A stretch of 64,000 nucleotides of DNA from Pycnococcus provasolii (lineage: Eukaryota; Chlorophyta; Pseudoscourfieldiophyceae; Pseudoscourfieldiales): the NCBI GenBank assembly GCA_049487715.1, contig CP150557.1, positions 769,414 to 833,413 of the forward strand, written 5' to 3'. Shown here piece by piece: positions 50,712 through 63,678 of the stretch (positions are counted from its first letter, which is position 1; every line of letters starts with the position of its first letter). Position numbers and translations under genes: made by a program. Below the pieces are notes generated by a model. That model saw only the letters and a list, made by a program, of their open reading frames with translations. It searched no databases and was not told the DNA's origin.

Positions 50712-52218
50712 TGCGGCACTGACCCACAGCTAGGCAGTCAGGACACTGGCAAGGCCGTCGTTCGCATTTCGGCGAACGGCCAGCGTGTCGTGGTGGGAAT
50801 TCCAATGAGAAGTTCCTCGTCAATCGAGGATGATCAGGTTGGAATAGTGCGAGTGTTTGAATTCAATACTACCGATCCATCGAATCCAGATTGTGGATCG
50901 TCGTCGTGGATTCAGGTGGGATCGCCCATTCAGCCGGCGTCCGTCACCACGTACCAGCAATTCGGATTTGCCGTAGGCATTTCACATGATGGTAGCCGCA
51001 TCGTCGTCGGGTCACCCGGCGATGCCTCCACGGGACGTGTTACCGCGTACGACTACGATGGGACGAGCTGGAATCTCGTGGGTAACGCGAACGACATGCT
51101 CGGTGAAGCGGCAAACGACGGTGCCGGCGAATCGGTCACCATCTCGCACGACGGCTCTCGCATCGCGTTTGGAGCTCCTGTTTGGGGTCCCTCCGCGGAA
51201 AAACGCGGCAAGGTGTATCTCTACGAATATTCTTCCTCAGGGAGTACGTGGCAAAAGCTATACGAAGCACAGGGCGCGGGTCGCCTGGACAAGTGGGATT
51301 TTGCGAGCACGCAAGAGTTTGGAAGCGCGGTGGCACTATCTGGTGATGGGTACACGCTCGCCGTCGCCAGCCCCTTCTCGAATCAGGCTGACGGTGAAGT
51401 GCACATGTACCGCTGCGATGACTCCGCTCCGAGTGCGTGCATTCTCCTGAGCGTCATCGCAGGTCAAAATAGGTATGGACAACCTGGCCTGGCTAATGAG
51501 GGCGTCTCACTTACGTATGATGGCCGAATTATTGCCATCGGGTACCGCGTGGTGGACACCGCATCAATGATGATGGCTGGAACAGCACGAACGTTCACCT
51601 TGAGTAGTGACAATTCCACGTGGGATGACTATCCGAAAGACGAGCCGATTCAGACTAAAAATTGGCCAAAAGGCGAGGGCGCTTATGACGAATTTGGTGG
51701 CAGCGTTTCAATCAGCAGCAACGGGCTTCGTCTTGCTGTGGGAGCACCGAAAAACGACCCTCAGCTCAGCAACAGTGCGTATGCAAATGCAGGGCATTTG
51801 CGAGTTTTTGAGATCGCGCGACTTGGACCGAGTCCGCCACCTCCACCGCCACCTCCGCCATCGCCACCGCCGCCGCCATCTCCGCCCCCACCATCTCCGC
51901 CGCCGCCGCCCAGCCCGCCTCCATCGCCCTGCACCTTGACAGGGCTATGTCCACCGCCACCGCCATCGCCGCCGCCGCCGCCCAGCCCGCCTCCACCGCC
52001 ACCGCCATCTCCGCCACCGCCGCCTCCAAATCCCCCACCCCCGCTGCCGCCACCGCCATCACCACCTCCACCACCGTCGCCGCCGCCACCATCACCTCCT
52101 CCGCCGCCACCACCACCACCATCACCGCCGCCTCCGTCTCCACCGCCGCCGCCACCACCGCCGCCGCCGTCGCCGCCGCCACCGTCTCCACCACCACCAC
52201 CGCCGCCGCCGCCGCCAT

Positions 52219-52251
<33 letters not shown>

Positions 52252-55200
52252 CTCCGCCGCCACCACCTCCTCCGTCACCGCCTCCTCCATCACCGCCGCC
52301 TCCACCGCCTCCACCGTCACCGCCTCCACCGCTTCCACCGCCACCGCCTCCGCCACCATCACCCCCGCCAACGCCTCCACCGCCTCCACCGCCTCCACCA
52401 CCTCCATCACCGCCACCGCCACCATCACCCCCACCCACGCCATTCTCGATGCAAATTGGCAATGACTTGGTAGGTGAGGCAACGGGAGATAGATTTGGTT
52501 ATTCAGTGTCAATATCGTCTGATGGATCGCGTGTCGCCATCGGAGCTCCAATGCATGCCAATTCCGGCACTGGCTCCGACGTAGGTCACGTTCGTGTATA
52601 CGAATATGTATCCGGGACGTGGACACAGCTCGGCGCTGACATTGACGGCGAATCGGCGGGTGACCAGTCAGGTGTTTCCGTATCTCTGTCCTCGGACGGA
52701 TCTCGTGTCGCGATCGGAGCTTATCTGAACGACGGCAGTGGCGGCAACAATGTAGGACACGTCCGTGTGTACGAGTACACGTCGGGCACATGGACGAAGC
52801 TCGGTGCGGACATTGATGGTGATGCTAACGGCGATCGGTCAGGCGTTTCCGTATCTCTGTCCTCGGACGGCTTACGCGTAGCCATCGGAGCTACATTCAA
52901 CGACATGGGTGGCGACATGGCTGGTTCCGTTCGAATCTTTCGGTACTCGTCGGGGTCGTGGACGCAGCTGGGTGCAAGCATCGTTGGCGAGGCTGCTGGC
53001 GATCAATCCGGTAGTTCCGTTTCCCTATCGTCAGATGGCTCACGCGTTGCCATCGGAGCGTATTTGAATGACGGCAACGGCGCTGACGCAGGTCATGTCC
53101 GAGTGTTTGAGTACACGTCAGGCGCATGGACGCAGCTCGGCGCTGATCTCGACGGCGAGTCGGCGGGCGACACGTCAGGCGTTTCCGTATCTCTGTCCTC
53201 GGACGGATCTCGTGTCGCAATTGGAGCTTCTCAGAATGATGGCAATGGGAATAACGCAGGCCATATTCGCGTGTTTGAGTACACGTCGGGCACATGGACG
53301 CAGCTCGGCGCTGATATTGACGGCGAGTCAGCGGGCGACACGTCAGGCGTTTCCGTATCTCTGTCCTCGGACGGCTTACGCGTTGTGATAGGAGCTAATC
53401 GCAATGACGCCAACGGTTCAAATGCCGGACAAGTGCGTGTGTTCGAATACATTTCTGGTACTTGGGTAAAGCTAGGCCCTGACATCGACGGTAATGGCGA
53501 CGGCGAGAGATATGGGAGCGCCGTCTCACTGTCTGCAGATGGGAAAAGTGTGGTGATCAGTGGTACAAACTTTGCTTCGTATACTGGTGTTGTACGCATT
53601 ATCTCGTTGCAAGATGCTCCTGTACCTTCGCCGGGATCACCTGAATCACCAGCGGCCACTTGGACCCAAATTGGCGGGGACATCGACGGTGACAGTGACG
53701 GTGACAGATTTGGCTCGTCAGTGTCCCTATCTTCCGATGGATCGCGCATCGCAGTCGGATCTCGGAGAGGCGAAAATGCTAACACCGGTGCCATGAATAC
53801 CGGTGACGTGCGCATTTATGAGTACACGTCGGGATCATGGACACAGATTGGTGCCGACATTGACGGTGTATCATCCAGCGACAAGTTTGGCTATGCGGTA
53901 TCGCTTTCATCCGATGGCTCGCGCGTCGCAGTTGGAGCTCCCGAGAGGGATGCTAACGGCCCCGATTCTGGGATTGTGATAGTGTACACATACTCCTCGG
54001 GTTCCTGGACAAAGACCGGCACAACAATTCGAGGCGAGGCTGGCTACGACAAGTCTGGCATTACGGTGTCTCTTTCAGGCGACGGCTCGCGCGTCGCGAT
54101 TGGAGCGACTCACAGAGACAACGCTGGCTCGGAGTCTGGGTACGTTCGAATCTTTCGGTACTCGTCGGGGTCGTGGACGCAGCTGGGTGCAAGCATCGTT
54201 GGCGAGGCTGCTGGCGATCAATCCGGTAGTTCCGTTTCCCTATCGTCAGATGGCTCACGCGTTGCCATCGGAGCGTATTTGAATGACGGCAACGGCGCTG
54301 ACGCAGGTCATGTCCGAGTGTTTGAGTACACGTCAGGCGCATGGACGCAGCTCGGCGCTGATCTCGACGGCGAGTCGGCGGGCGACACGTCAGGTGTTTC
54401 CGTATCTCTGTCCTCGGACGGATCTCGTGTCGCAATTGGAGCTTCTCAGAATGATGGCAATGGGAATAACGCAGGCCATATTCGCGTGTTTGAGTACACG
54501 TCGGGCACATGGACGCAGCTCGGCGCCGACATTGACGGTGAGTCGGGTAGTGATAGATTAGGCACTTCCGTATCTCTGTCCTCGGACGGCTTACGCGTTG
54601 TGATAGGAGCTCAATTCAACGACGGAGTTAACGGCGCCGACTCAGGATCAATGCGCGTGTATGAGTACGATGCCTTGATAGGCTGGCAACAGATCGGATC
54701 GGACATTGACGGCGAGAATGCAAACGATCGCATCAGCTCGGTGTCGATTTCTGCGGATGGAAGCAGGGTTGCAAGTGGAGCTATGTTAAATGACGGCGAT
54801 GGTGGCGCAGATCGTGGCCACGCTCGTGTTTTTGACCTCCAGTATACCACCGGCCGACGACGCAACGTTCTGCAGCAAAATGTGCGAGGAAAAAATGTGC
54901 TGCAGGGGAGTTTATCTTGGCGGCGCTCAACAATGTCACGTCGCCACGATGGACGTCACCTGATGCAACAGCAGCGTGTTTCCATTTATGTGCCTGACGA
55001 GGCATGTCTCGGCGCATGGGAGTCACCGCCACCTTCACCGCCGTCGTCGCCACCGCCACCACAACCTACATCGCCGCCGCCGCCATCGCCGCCTCAACCA
55101 CTACCACCTTTTCCATCTTCACCCCCGCCACCCCCCTCTTTGCCCTCTCCTCCGCCGATTCGGTCGCCACCTCCGCCAAGCCCTCCTGTTCCCATCGCAG

Positions 55201-58200
55201 CACCACCAAATAGTCCACCGCCGCCCATGCCGAAACTTGTGATTGCACTTTCCAACGAAACGTTGCCTACACCTCCTTCATCTGACGGGACTCTCGATCG
55301 TCTTAAGGCAGCCGCGGCGGTCGATTCCAAACCCCCCACCATCACGCTCATCGGATCTGAGGAGGAGGATGTTGCTCAATATGCGGACTACGTGGATCTA
55401 GGCGCGACTTGCGTCGACAATATGGATGGTGCGCTCTTTGTGGAACAACCTCACGGTTTCGCCGAAGTGAACACAACAGTACCAACCACGCCGGACAGTC
55501 CTCACGTGCTGACGTACGAGTGCACCGATCAATCAGGCAACCGCGCGGAAACGCAACGGCGAGTCTACATTCTGGACAGCAGATGCTCGCAAGCTTCTCA
55601 GCGAACTGGATTTCGCGAGTACATTTGCCCGGGCATATATGTGAGCGAGGCGACGTCGGAATGCAGCGTCTATGGCATTTGTACTGAGGGCTCCGCATGG
55701 ATGTCCTCAGATGCAGCGACAGCCGAGCTCCCTGCGGCATCAACGCCTGTCGATGCCGCACCACCGCGCATCTTGCTCGTTGGCATAAAGCAGGGATCGC
55801 TCATGGCGCGTACTGAAGATGGCACTCTTGTTCTTCAAGAGGAGGTGATGCAGGGACAAGTGTACGTCGACCCTGGATACGTATGCCTAGATCAGACAGA
55901 TGGCGACATTAGCGACAGTGTGAGCGTGTTCGGCAACACGGCTGTTGACACGAGGCGTCCGACGGTTGACCCCTTTGTGATACGCTACACGTGCACAGAC
56001 CTTGCTGGCATTCGTGCCGAGGAGGTACAGCGATGGATTGCCGTAATTTCTCAATGCGTCGATGGCGAAGCAACTTGCGATGATGGCAGCTGTCCCGTGG
56101 ATGGATACTGCATAACAAGCGCACCGACTGCCGTTACGGTTGCAGCAGAACCTGAGGAGATTCCAGTAGACGAGCCACCAACCATCACGCTGGTCGGCGA
56201 CGAGATTGTTGAGATTGATGCAAGCGGGTATGCCAAATGCGCCGAGGGTCTTGCCGTGTCCGCGATTTGCGATCGTGGCGCTACGGCGATAGATTCCACC
56301 GACGGTGACCTCACACCTTTCGTCATGGCATGTGGTCTTAATTTCCAGAAAGAGGGCCTCGCCGGCTGTGAGATCAACGGCGCGGAATCTGCAGGTATGT
56401 ACGAGATTACGTTCGACGTAACCGATAGTGCAGGACACCGGGCTCGCGTAATGCGCAAGGTGCTGCTTCTCGTCGAGTGCGACGCTGGAATGGAGCGATG
56501 CAAGGACGGCATGACGTGCGTACCTGAGGGTAAGCCTTGCGAGTCGGACATTGCTCCTGAGATTGAGGAGGCGGCAGAACCACCCGCGACGGCGATGCCG
56601 CCAAATGTCACGTTGCTAGGCCCGGCAATCTTGAAGTTGCCACGCTTTGCCACATACACAATGTGCGCTTCTGATAAACTTCCCTCAGATTATGCGCCGT
56701 GTGACCAAGGAGCTATCGCTCACGATGATATCGATGGCAATCTCACCGGCGCCTTGCTTGTCTGTCCTCCAGAGTCATGCATGTCATTCGGATGCCCAGG
56801 CCACGAACTATGGCGCAAGGGTATTCACAGCTGTGTCAATACGTCGACGCCTGTTGGCACGGTGTTCTCGGTGAATTTCGTCGTATTTGACACCAACGGC
56901 GAGCAAGCATCCGCGGCACGCACCATCACAATCGACGATCCATGCCCGGAGGGACAGCACTGGTGTCCGGCCGATTCACCGTCTGGACGGTGCGAGAGCA
57001 CAACCTGCGAAACGATCGACGCGTTGGCTGACGAAAATTTGCCCGTTTCTTTGAAAGTACAATCGGACTTTTCACTCGGACCCGTGATTAAGTGGAGGAC
57101 GCCCCCCCGCGATGAGATGCCCTTTGCCTTTGTCTACGGGCAAACGCCTTGGAAGCAACCAGGTATCCCTGGCGAGGCCAGTCCCGTCGCTCCGTGCACG
57201 GGAGCGCTGGTGAATGCATCCTTCCCACAGTGTGCTGCGACGGCTCACGACGGCGCTGACGGTGATGTCACCTACTTGCTTCAGGTCAAGGATCAAGGAG
57301 GGGAGTGCACACCAGGCGTCCTCGCGTCAGGCCTCTGTTCACCGGGAACGCACTTCTTCTTCTTTTCGGCAGTCGACAGCGACGGCAATGTTGGTCGTGG
57401 AGACACGGCGGTTGAAATCGAGGTGGTCCAAGGGTGGGAGGAGACATACTACATGTACGTGAAAGGCAGCTGTGACATCCTGCTGGATCCACAAACCGTC
57501 GAAAGCTTAAGCGTGCGCTCCAGCGTGGCTTCGTTGCTAACATTGCATGCGGGCCGTATCCGAATCAACTACTGCGAACAGAGTCCGGCTCTAATTCGTC
57601 GCTTAGGTGAGCTCGCCGCACGTGTGCAGGTTGTGGTCGTTCGTACATTCGATGACGGTGGTCCGCAGTCTCAAGAACGATATGGCGTGAATCGGCGAGG
57701 CGCACGCGCAGTACAAGAGCATCCATTCGCCAAGGGTGTCGATGCGGATGTCTTGCTCGACTTCACGTTCAATTATGCACAGGTTGAGGGCGCTGATCCT
57801 AATGGCAAGTGGGCGCAAACTGAGCGCGTGAGATCAGCAGCGCTTGCAGTTGACGATTTCACGAATCGAATGGCAAATTTGACTTTTTCTGATATGAATC
57901 TGGCAGAGGATCACTTCGTAGGCACCTCAGGCGCCGGCGCTGACATGATTGTCACATCCTTTGATGAAGGCATGGCCACATCGCTTATGCAAGATGCTAA
58001 AATTTCATCGGCTGCGACTGAATACTCACAATTGCTGGCGCAAACGCAAGCTACGGGTGAAAATGCGACACTCGCGTCATTCACAATCGCAAGCAATGCC
58101 GAGCGTTTGCAGACGCGCGAGGACCAATTCCATGAAACGGTTGAAGCAGCTTTCACCGCTGTGTCTGAGGTGAGTGGAGTTACCCCTAACACTCCGACGG

Positions 58201-61200
58201 AGTGTCGTGGTCCAAATGGCGCACGGCACATGTACTACAGCATCGGAGTGTCAAATTCGCTTGAACATGATGTACCAGTACCAACGGTGAACAAAACCAC
58301 CTTGAATGGTACGCAAGCACGTCGCAAGCTTCACACCGTCGCAAGGCGAATGCTTCGCGTTAAGTCATCGTCTCGTACCGGTAAGAAGAATATCCGCGAG
58401 TCGACATCGGGTGAGCTGCCGGAAGAAAGCTTAGCTGGGTATGCGCAGATGGACCTTTCCTTAGATGATGCACAATTCGTGCGCTTCGATAGATACGATC
58501 GTCCTCGCACATTCGGTCCTCTTCGCGTGATTGGCGGAGTTCACGTGACGCAACGTCGCACGTCTCGTCGTGTTGGATGCCGTGACCGTCTATCGTCACA
58601 CTCAGCTAAGCGCAATTCAGGGGTGCGATGGCGCTTCATGGATTTGTACCTGGATGCAAAATGCTCTCGCGAAACGAAAGCAGCGTACGGATTTGATCCT
58701 GTGTTTGCGCGGCTGGACATTCCATCGCATTATGGAGCTTCCAGTGAATATCCAGGGGGCCTTTACAATCCGTCCTTGCGTAATATGACGAGTGCGTTCT
58801 TCAATGACATGGAGATGGCGTCATCGGATATTCCGCATGCCTTTTTTAGCCGTAGCTACGAGGAGTGCGTGGGCTTGTCATGTGCTAAGTTAGCGGAGGA
58901 CGCGGAGCGTGCTCTCTTTGACATTTACCTCGACGGCACCCTGATGGGCAAGCGTGCAAAGCTTTTGCTCACGTACCTTTACCTTGCTCGTTTTGTGGAC
59001 CAACGCACGCGCGACGTCGACATTCGCGTGCTCATGCACCATGAGGAGGCGCAGATGCTCGTGGATATGCGAATTTTCTTGCAAGTCACATCGCAGGGCG
59101 TGCTCACATCTACAGCCTCCGTTAGCTCTGTGCCACTTGTGGATGTGCTTGACGGTTCGTGGAGCAACGCCTTGTACCTTGTCTCGGATGTGGTTATGTG
59201 CATAATTGCGATAGTGCTCTGCATAAATTCAGCACACATCGCTCGCAAGTTTGCAAATTTGTTCTACGAGTCCATCGTGATGCGACTCCAACAACGCGTC
59301 GTGAGGCGGCACGTCATCGGGGACATCCTGCTTCTTTTTGTGGAGGGTTTCAAGATCACCATTCCCCTTTGCCTCCTTGCCGCCAGTGCCGTGCACATGA
59401 CATACTGCTTGAAGTATGTGCAGCACCTCAAATACGAACGTAATTATCGCTGGTACGACGGTGATGGATCGGCGGTGGCGCGCCCATGGCTCCTGAAGCG
59501 TGATGCGCCACCTCAGCCTGTCATCGAAGGTTACGCACGTGGTGCATTTCGCCATGCACTGCCCCCGGACGCATCTGATCGCGACCAGTACATGCAACTT
59601 CTAAAGAAATGCGACGACATGTCGAAACTTTTCGGGGTGTACATGGGCTTACAGATGCCCATCTTTCTTGGCATTGCCTTTAACATCGCCCATCTCTTCG
59701 TCACGCTGCCATGGCTATCCACGTACGTGCGCACGCTAAAGCGCGCACTGCCTCACTTGTTCTTTTCCATAGGTGTGCTCGTAATGTACACTGGGCTCTG
59801 TGCCTACGCTTGCCATCTGCTGATTGGAGACCGGTTCGATCCATTTGCGCGAACGTCTCGCGCAATGCAAATTCTGTTCGACTCTACATTTGGTGACACG
59901 GAAGCCGTGATGTTTCGCGTGCTGCTTGGAAAGGATAGTGGCGCGCTTCTGATTCCTTCCGAGAGAGTTGGCATCACACTCGTACGCGTCTTTTACCCAG
60001 TAGTTGCCACATTTCTGCTCATGCAATTTGTCATCGCTCTGCTTGTTGGATACTTTCGCGAGGAAACGAAACATCGAAGTGCAAAGAATCGCTTCAACAA
60101 GCAGCACGAGACGGCGAGCGAGTCTCTCGCGCGGTGTGCAATGTGCTCAGATGTTCGAGAGGGTCTTTCGCTAGATCGAGCGAGCAACTACGTGAGTGCT
60201 TTTTTCTACTGCATTCGCTGGAGAAATGTTGCAGCTTATTTTCTCACGGGGAATCTGAAGTGGCTCGACCCAAGGGCGGTGAGAGCCTTTAAGAGCAAAA
60301 CATCACGCGGGCGTGGAGGAGGGAAAGGAAAGGATCTCGCATCTCTGATGGTAGTGCCAACTACACCTCATGCTCATGCCAAGGCTACGTCTCTCCTTGA
60401 TGAAATATTGGCCGCCGATGGCCTCTTCTCCGCAGAGGATGAGGAGAGCGTAGTTGCAAAGGCGCAGGCTCTTGCTGCTACGAAGGGATACAACACTGAC
60501 AATTTACGTCAAAATGGCCTTCGCAGCGACTCTGCAAGATATATTCGAATGAACCAAGAGAATCGCCAAGAGCTCATGGCTCCGACGCTTGGCATGCTCG
60601 GTCCAAGAGCGCTTGGAGAAGTTCTCGATTGGATTCAAGAGTACGCACCGGGGGCGCAGATGCTCAAAAAGCGGCGCAAGTCTGCGGATGATGTGCTTTA
60701 CGGCTTTGCGAGTGGGGAGAACAAACGACGGCTGTTGAAATCGACAACCATGCATCTCCCAGAAACGGTCCGGTTTGAAATCACGCGCGACGCTTGTACA
60801 AGGCTTGCGAAACGTATGGTGCATGACATCGGCTGGAGATCAGGGACGGAGTACGATCGATCACGTCCAGGCCGTGAACTTTGCATGGCTGTGCTATATC
60901 GTGCTCGTGATACTGCCAAGGGCATGTGTGCGGTAAGCGCGGACACTCTGTTGGCAAACTTTGCACTGGAAGAAGCGGTGCATGCCATCCGGCACAAGAA
61001 GGTGTTGCCACGCCTTGTGTACGGCGTGCCTAGCACCAAACAACTTCGCCGCGTCGTCTCGGGCGTTGTGAATCTCCCATGGAACTTCTTCCGTACCATG
61101 CTGAGCATGATGTGCGGCACGAAGCCGATCGAGGGTAAGACACCTCGTGCCATAGGACGGCTACGCAACACGCCTGAGTGGAGCGCCTTGGACGAGACGA

Positions 61201-61283
61201 TGACGGAACAGTTACGACGTGAACCAGGGGCACACCGGAGCCGTCGGGAGATGATTAAGAGGCTGCTAACGCGCCAAGAGTGA
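50712..61283 (+). CDS. Giant polycystin-type channel with FG-GAP-like/polyproline/Ig-like ectodomain, 5' end truncated
   Basis: One intron-free frame of 3523 codons after the telomere repeat. The first ATG is at 50805 (a GTG is at 50790), but similarity to its own repeats begins at about 50736 (SQDTGKAVVRISANGQRVVVG), so the true N-terminus is missing. Layout by position: FG-GAP-like repeats (core SVSLSSDGSRVAIGA) 50740-51820; Ser-Pro(n) tract 51834-52440; more FG-GAP-like repeats 52445-54840; second Pro-rich linker 55020-55235; five Ig-like/DUF5011-like modules (DNMDG, QTDGD, DSTDGD, DDIDGN, DGADGD turns) with Cys-rich links 55330-57430; an unknown region; then a polycystin TOP-like domain (about 58500-59150, with GASSEYPGGLYNPSL), about five transmembrane segments (59164-60055), a pore region (MQILFDSTFGDTEAVMFRVL), and a basic cytosolic tail. 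TRPP channels conduct cations, often at cilia or the cell surface. No S1 and no signal peptide are visible. Confidence 0.85.
51834..52440 (+). repeat. Ser-Pro(n) coding repeat
   Basis: About 200 codons almost entirely Pro with single Ser spacers (SPPPP, SPPPPPPP), interrupted once by PCTLTGLCPP. Such tracts form stiff, hydroxyproline-glycosylated rods in chlorophyte wall proteins. The complement gives a spurious Gly-rich frame. Confidence 0.95.
52929..53311 (+). repeat. 383-bp internal duplication, copy 1
   Basis: Nearly identical to 54144-54526, offset 1215 bp, with one mismatch seen (GGCGTTTCC against GGTGTTTCC). It covers about two and a half FG-GAP-like repeats of the giant gene. Confidence 0.9.
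54144..54526 (+). repeat. 383-bp internal duplication, copy 2
   Basis: Partner of 52929-53311. Flanking repeats are much more diverged, so this block was copied or converted recently. Confidence 0.9.
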
Positions 61284-62329
61284 GCTCTCGCTCGCGTAGA
61301 TTTTAAAATCATCCTACTACTACTTCTACTACCCCCAAAATACTTTTTGTTTTGAAAATTGTTTTCGGTTGTTTTTTAATGATTAGAATATTAGTGTAAT
61401 GTAATACTAAAAAAGAGAGTTTTGCTTCAATAATAATAACTGACTGGGACAACAATGCGTCCGGCGCGCGGTTGGTGTCGAATTCTCGAATCCACACATA
61501 CGCACACGGAGAGAGCACTCACGATCTACCGCCCCTTTGCGCTTTTCTGTTTTAAGTCGTGAGCAATATTTATAATCGTCCCCTCTAAAAACAATCTATG
61601 ATACCCCTTGTAAGTTGTAAATTCATTTTCAAACTTTTTCTTTGCTTTCTTTTGCTGATTCATCATATTGAACTTGCTAGGCATTTGGTCGAACCTGAGG
61701 CATTCTAATCAAAGCGAGCCAACCGATGGGTTATCCCGACGAGTATCTTGTTGCTACTTCTTCATTCTTCTCTTTCTCTATACAGGTGGTAGTTGATAGA
61801 TTGGATTCTTAATAACCACAGTGGTTGCCACAACAACTAGCTAGTGGTTCTTCTAACTACTACACGTCTACACATGTATTCCAATAATAAGACATTGTTT
61901 AGGGCCTTTTAAGGTTTACAGGTGCTTTTTGTTTATTTTACCTTGTTACGGTTTTAGTAATTACTCACACTGTAACCTCATTCTTTCGTTCTGATTGGTC
62001 GTCTGACTCGTCTCGTCTTGACTACTAGTACTTTTGCGCTTGTCTTCTACGCGCCACATTTTATTATTATTCACTCCTTAATAAATAAAAGTACTAGTAG
62101 TTTTTGGTCCGCTTTAACTCGCCAGCCATATAAACAAAGAATGATGTGCGGATGCGCGACTCGAAGCGCGAAAAGGAGCGTGACCAAACCAAAGATAGGG
62201 AAACTTGAGCTCTCGCACTCAGTCAAACGTTGATTGGCTGATTCGTCACAAGAAACGACTCACGTATGAACACGGACATAAGCACATGACAAATCGTATT
62301 GCTTCAATTGCGCGGCACGAAACCAAATC
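61284..62329. other. AT-rich subtelomeric DNA, no gene seen
   Basis: About 1050 bp, strongly AT-rich, with TACTAC and TAATAAT simple runs and an ACTAGTAGT-type motif near 62022-62102. It includes the 3' flank of the giant gene. No open frame with protein-like composition. Confidence 0.5.
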
Positions 62330-62527
62330 ACCGCGCTACTTGGTGATATGGCAAGATATCGATCGCCGCAAACGGCGGGTGAAAAAAATGGCTGTTGTCG
62401 TTGGCTTCGTTCTGCACGACACTGGCCGACGGTCGCCCGCATACCGGAGGAGAAATTTGTTTTTCAACATGTGGACAAACTGCCAGCCTGGCAATTAGGG
62501 TTACAATTAGGGTTACAATTATGGTTG
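62330..62527 (+). repeat. Subtelomeric element, copy B
   Basis: About 90% like copy A by eye, with a CGCCG-CAAA-CGGCG stem-loop. It ends in two CAATTAGGGTTA units and a third mutated one (CAATTATGGTTG). No pure telomere block follows, so this copy is decayed or was cut at its junction. Confidence 0.92.
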
Positions 62528-62734
62528 GAAACCTACCGAGCTACATCGAGAGGGGGATAATTGTCATATTTCGTGGTCGGGAGTGTAACATCACAAAGGG
62601 GGATCCCCAGACTTCCGACCAAATTTTGTGTTGGCCCACGCCCGCGCGATGGCGCCCGTCGATGCGCGCAAGGCCGTCCCGTCATACGAGTTTTGGACAC
62701 AAGAAGTGCACACGAAAGCTGAGAGTTACATAAG

Positions 62735-63031
62735 TTACCAAAACTCCACTCCTTCCAACACTCCCTCCACAAACTCACAAGATAGCACCCCTCGCTCCAC
62801 CAACCTTGTCAACGCGTCGCGCGCCGCGTCACGGTACGTGGGATCGTACGACCCCAACACCCGCACGAGGTGTGGGATGTACGGCTCCACCAACTCCACG
62901 GTGAGCTCCACCAAGTCAGACATAACCTCTTCTGGGTAGGGTGGGTTGTTGCGGGATAGGTGCAAGGGCATGTGTTTCAGGTACTCACCGAGTTGTCGAG
63001 CTCTTCGTCGCTCATCTCCCGTGGCCGACAT
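62735..63031 (-). CDS. Hypothetical helical subtelomeric protein
   Basis: 98 residues from the ATG at 63031 (MSATGDERRRARQLGEYLKH); the frame is open to 63157. The composition is strongly protein-like: amphipathic helices rich in Arg, Glu, Leu and Val (VELTVELVEPYIPHLVRVLG, then RDAARDALTRLVERG), reminiscent of HEAT-type helices. It is GC-rich in an AT-rich setting between element copies B and C. It could be a fragment of a larger captured gene. No family recognised. Confidence 0.4.
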   Translation of the reverse strand: MSATGDERRRARQLGEYLKHMPLHLSRNNPPYPEEVMSDLVELTVELVEPYIPHLVRVLGSYDPTYRDAARDALTRLVERGVLSCEFVEGVLEGVEFW

Positions 63032-63416
63032 GGAACCGGGGGACAACAAGTTGTGCAAGGGATTGCAAGGCTCAAGTGGTCCGCCAGAACCAAGAGACGG
63101 TGAGGGGGTTAGGGTACCCGGGTAGGCGATTAAGGCGAAGGATATTAACATGCACATTTGGTTGAGAGGGGATCCTTCATTGGTTGTTGTTGATTAGGAT
63201 AGAACGGGGATCCTTGATTGGTCGTTATTCGAGAGTCTGAATCTTTGAAGGTTTGTATGTTAAGGATTTACGCTTCTTTCACAACTTTAAAGTTATCCAT
63301 TACTATGTAGAGGTTGAAGATGCTAACAAATGCTAGTATAGTGTCTCGTAACACCTCAAGCGCGACCGTTTGAGGGAAAAATCGAGTCAAACGAACACCT
63401 AGATACATAGTTATGA

Positions 63417-63632
63417 TCAGGTGAACGCGTACGACAACAAGGACGGTGCCTGCATACCCGCGAAATATCTCGTCTCACTTCTCATGGGCGTGGTCACTTC
63501 CTCTCAGCGCATGAGAAGGTCATGAAGTTCTTGGAGCGGCAGCGCGAGAGGGAGCGCGACTTGGGCGGCGTGGAGAAAGTCGTGAGGCAATCGATTAGCA
63601 AAAACTTTCCGCTAAGAGTATTAACAATTTGA
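63417..63632 (+). other. Open frame fragment, basic/acidic helix
   Basis: 71 open codons; from the ATG at 63522 only 36 remain (MKFLERQRERERDLGGVEKV and onward). The charged helix is protein-like, but the piece is too short to assign. It may be the 3' end of a captured gene. Confidence 0.2.
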
Positions 63633-63678
63633 CCAACCTCGTGCCGCGAGTGAGTGCTTCGAATCAAACCTAACTGCC

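Noticed and set aside
51761-52791. Minus-strand Gly-rich and Ala/Val-rich ORFs opposite the polyproline tract
   Set aside because: Shadows of the (SPPPP)n coding repeat on the plus strand.
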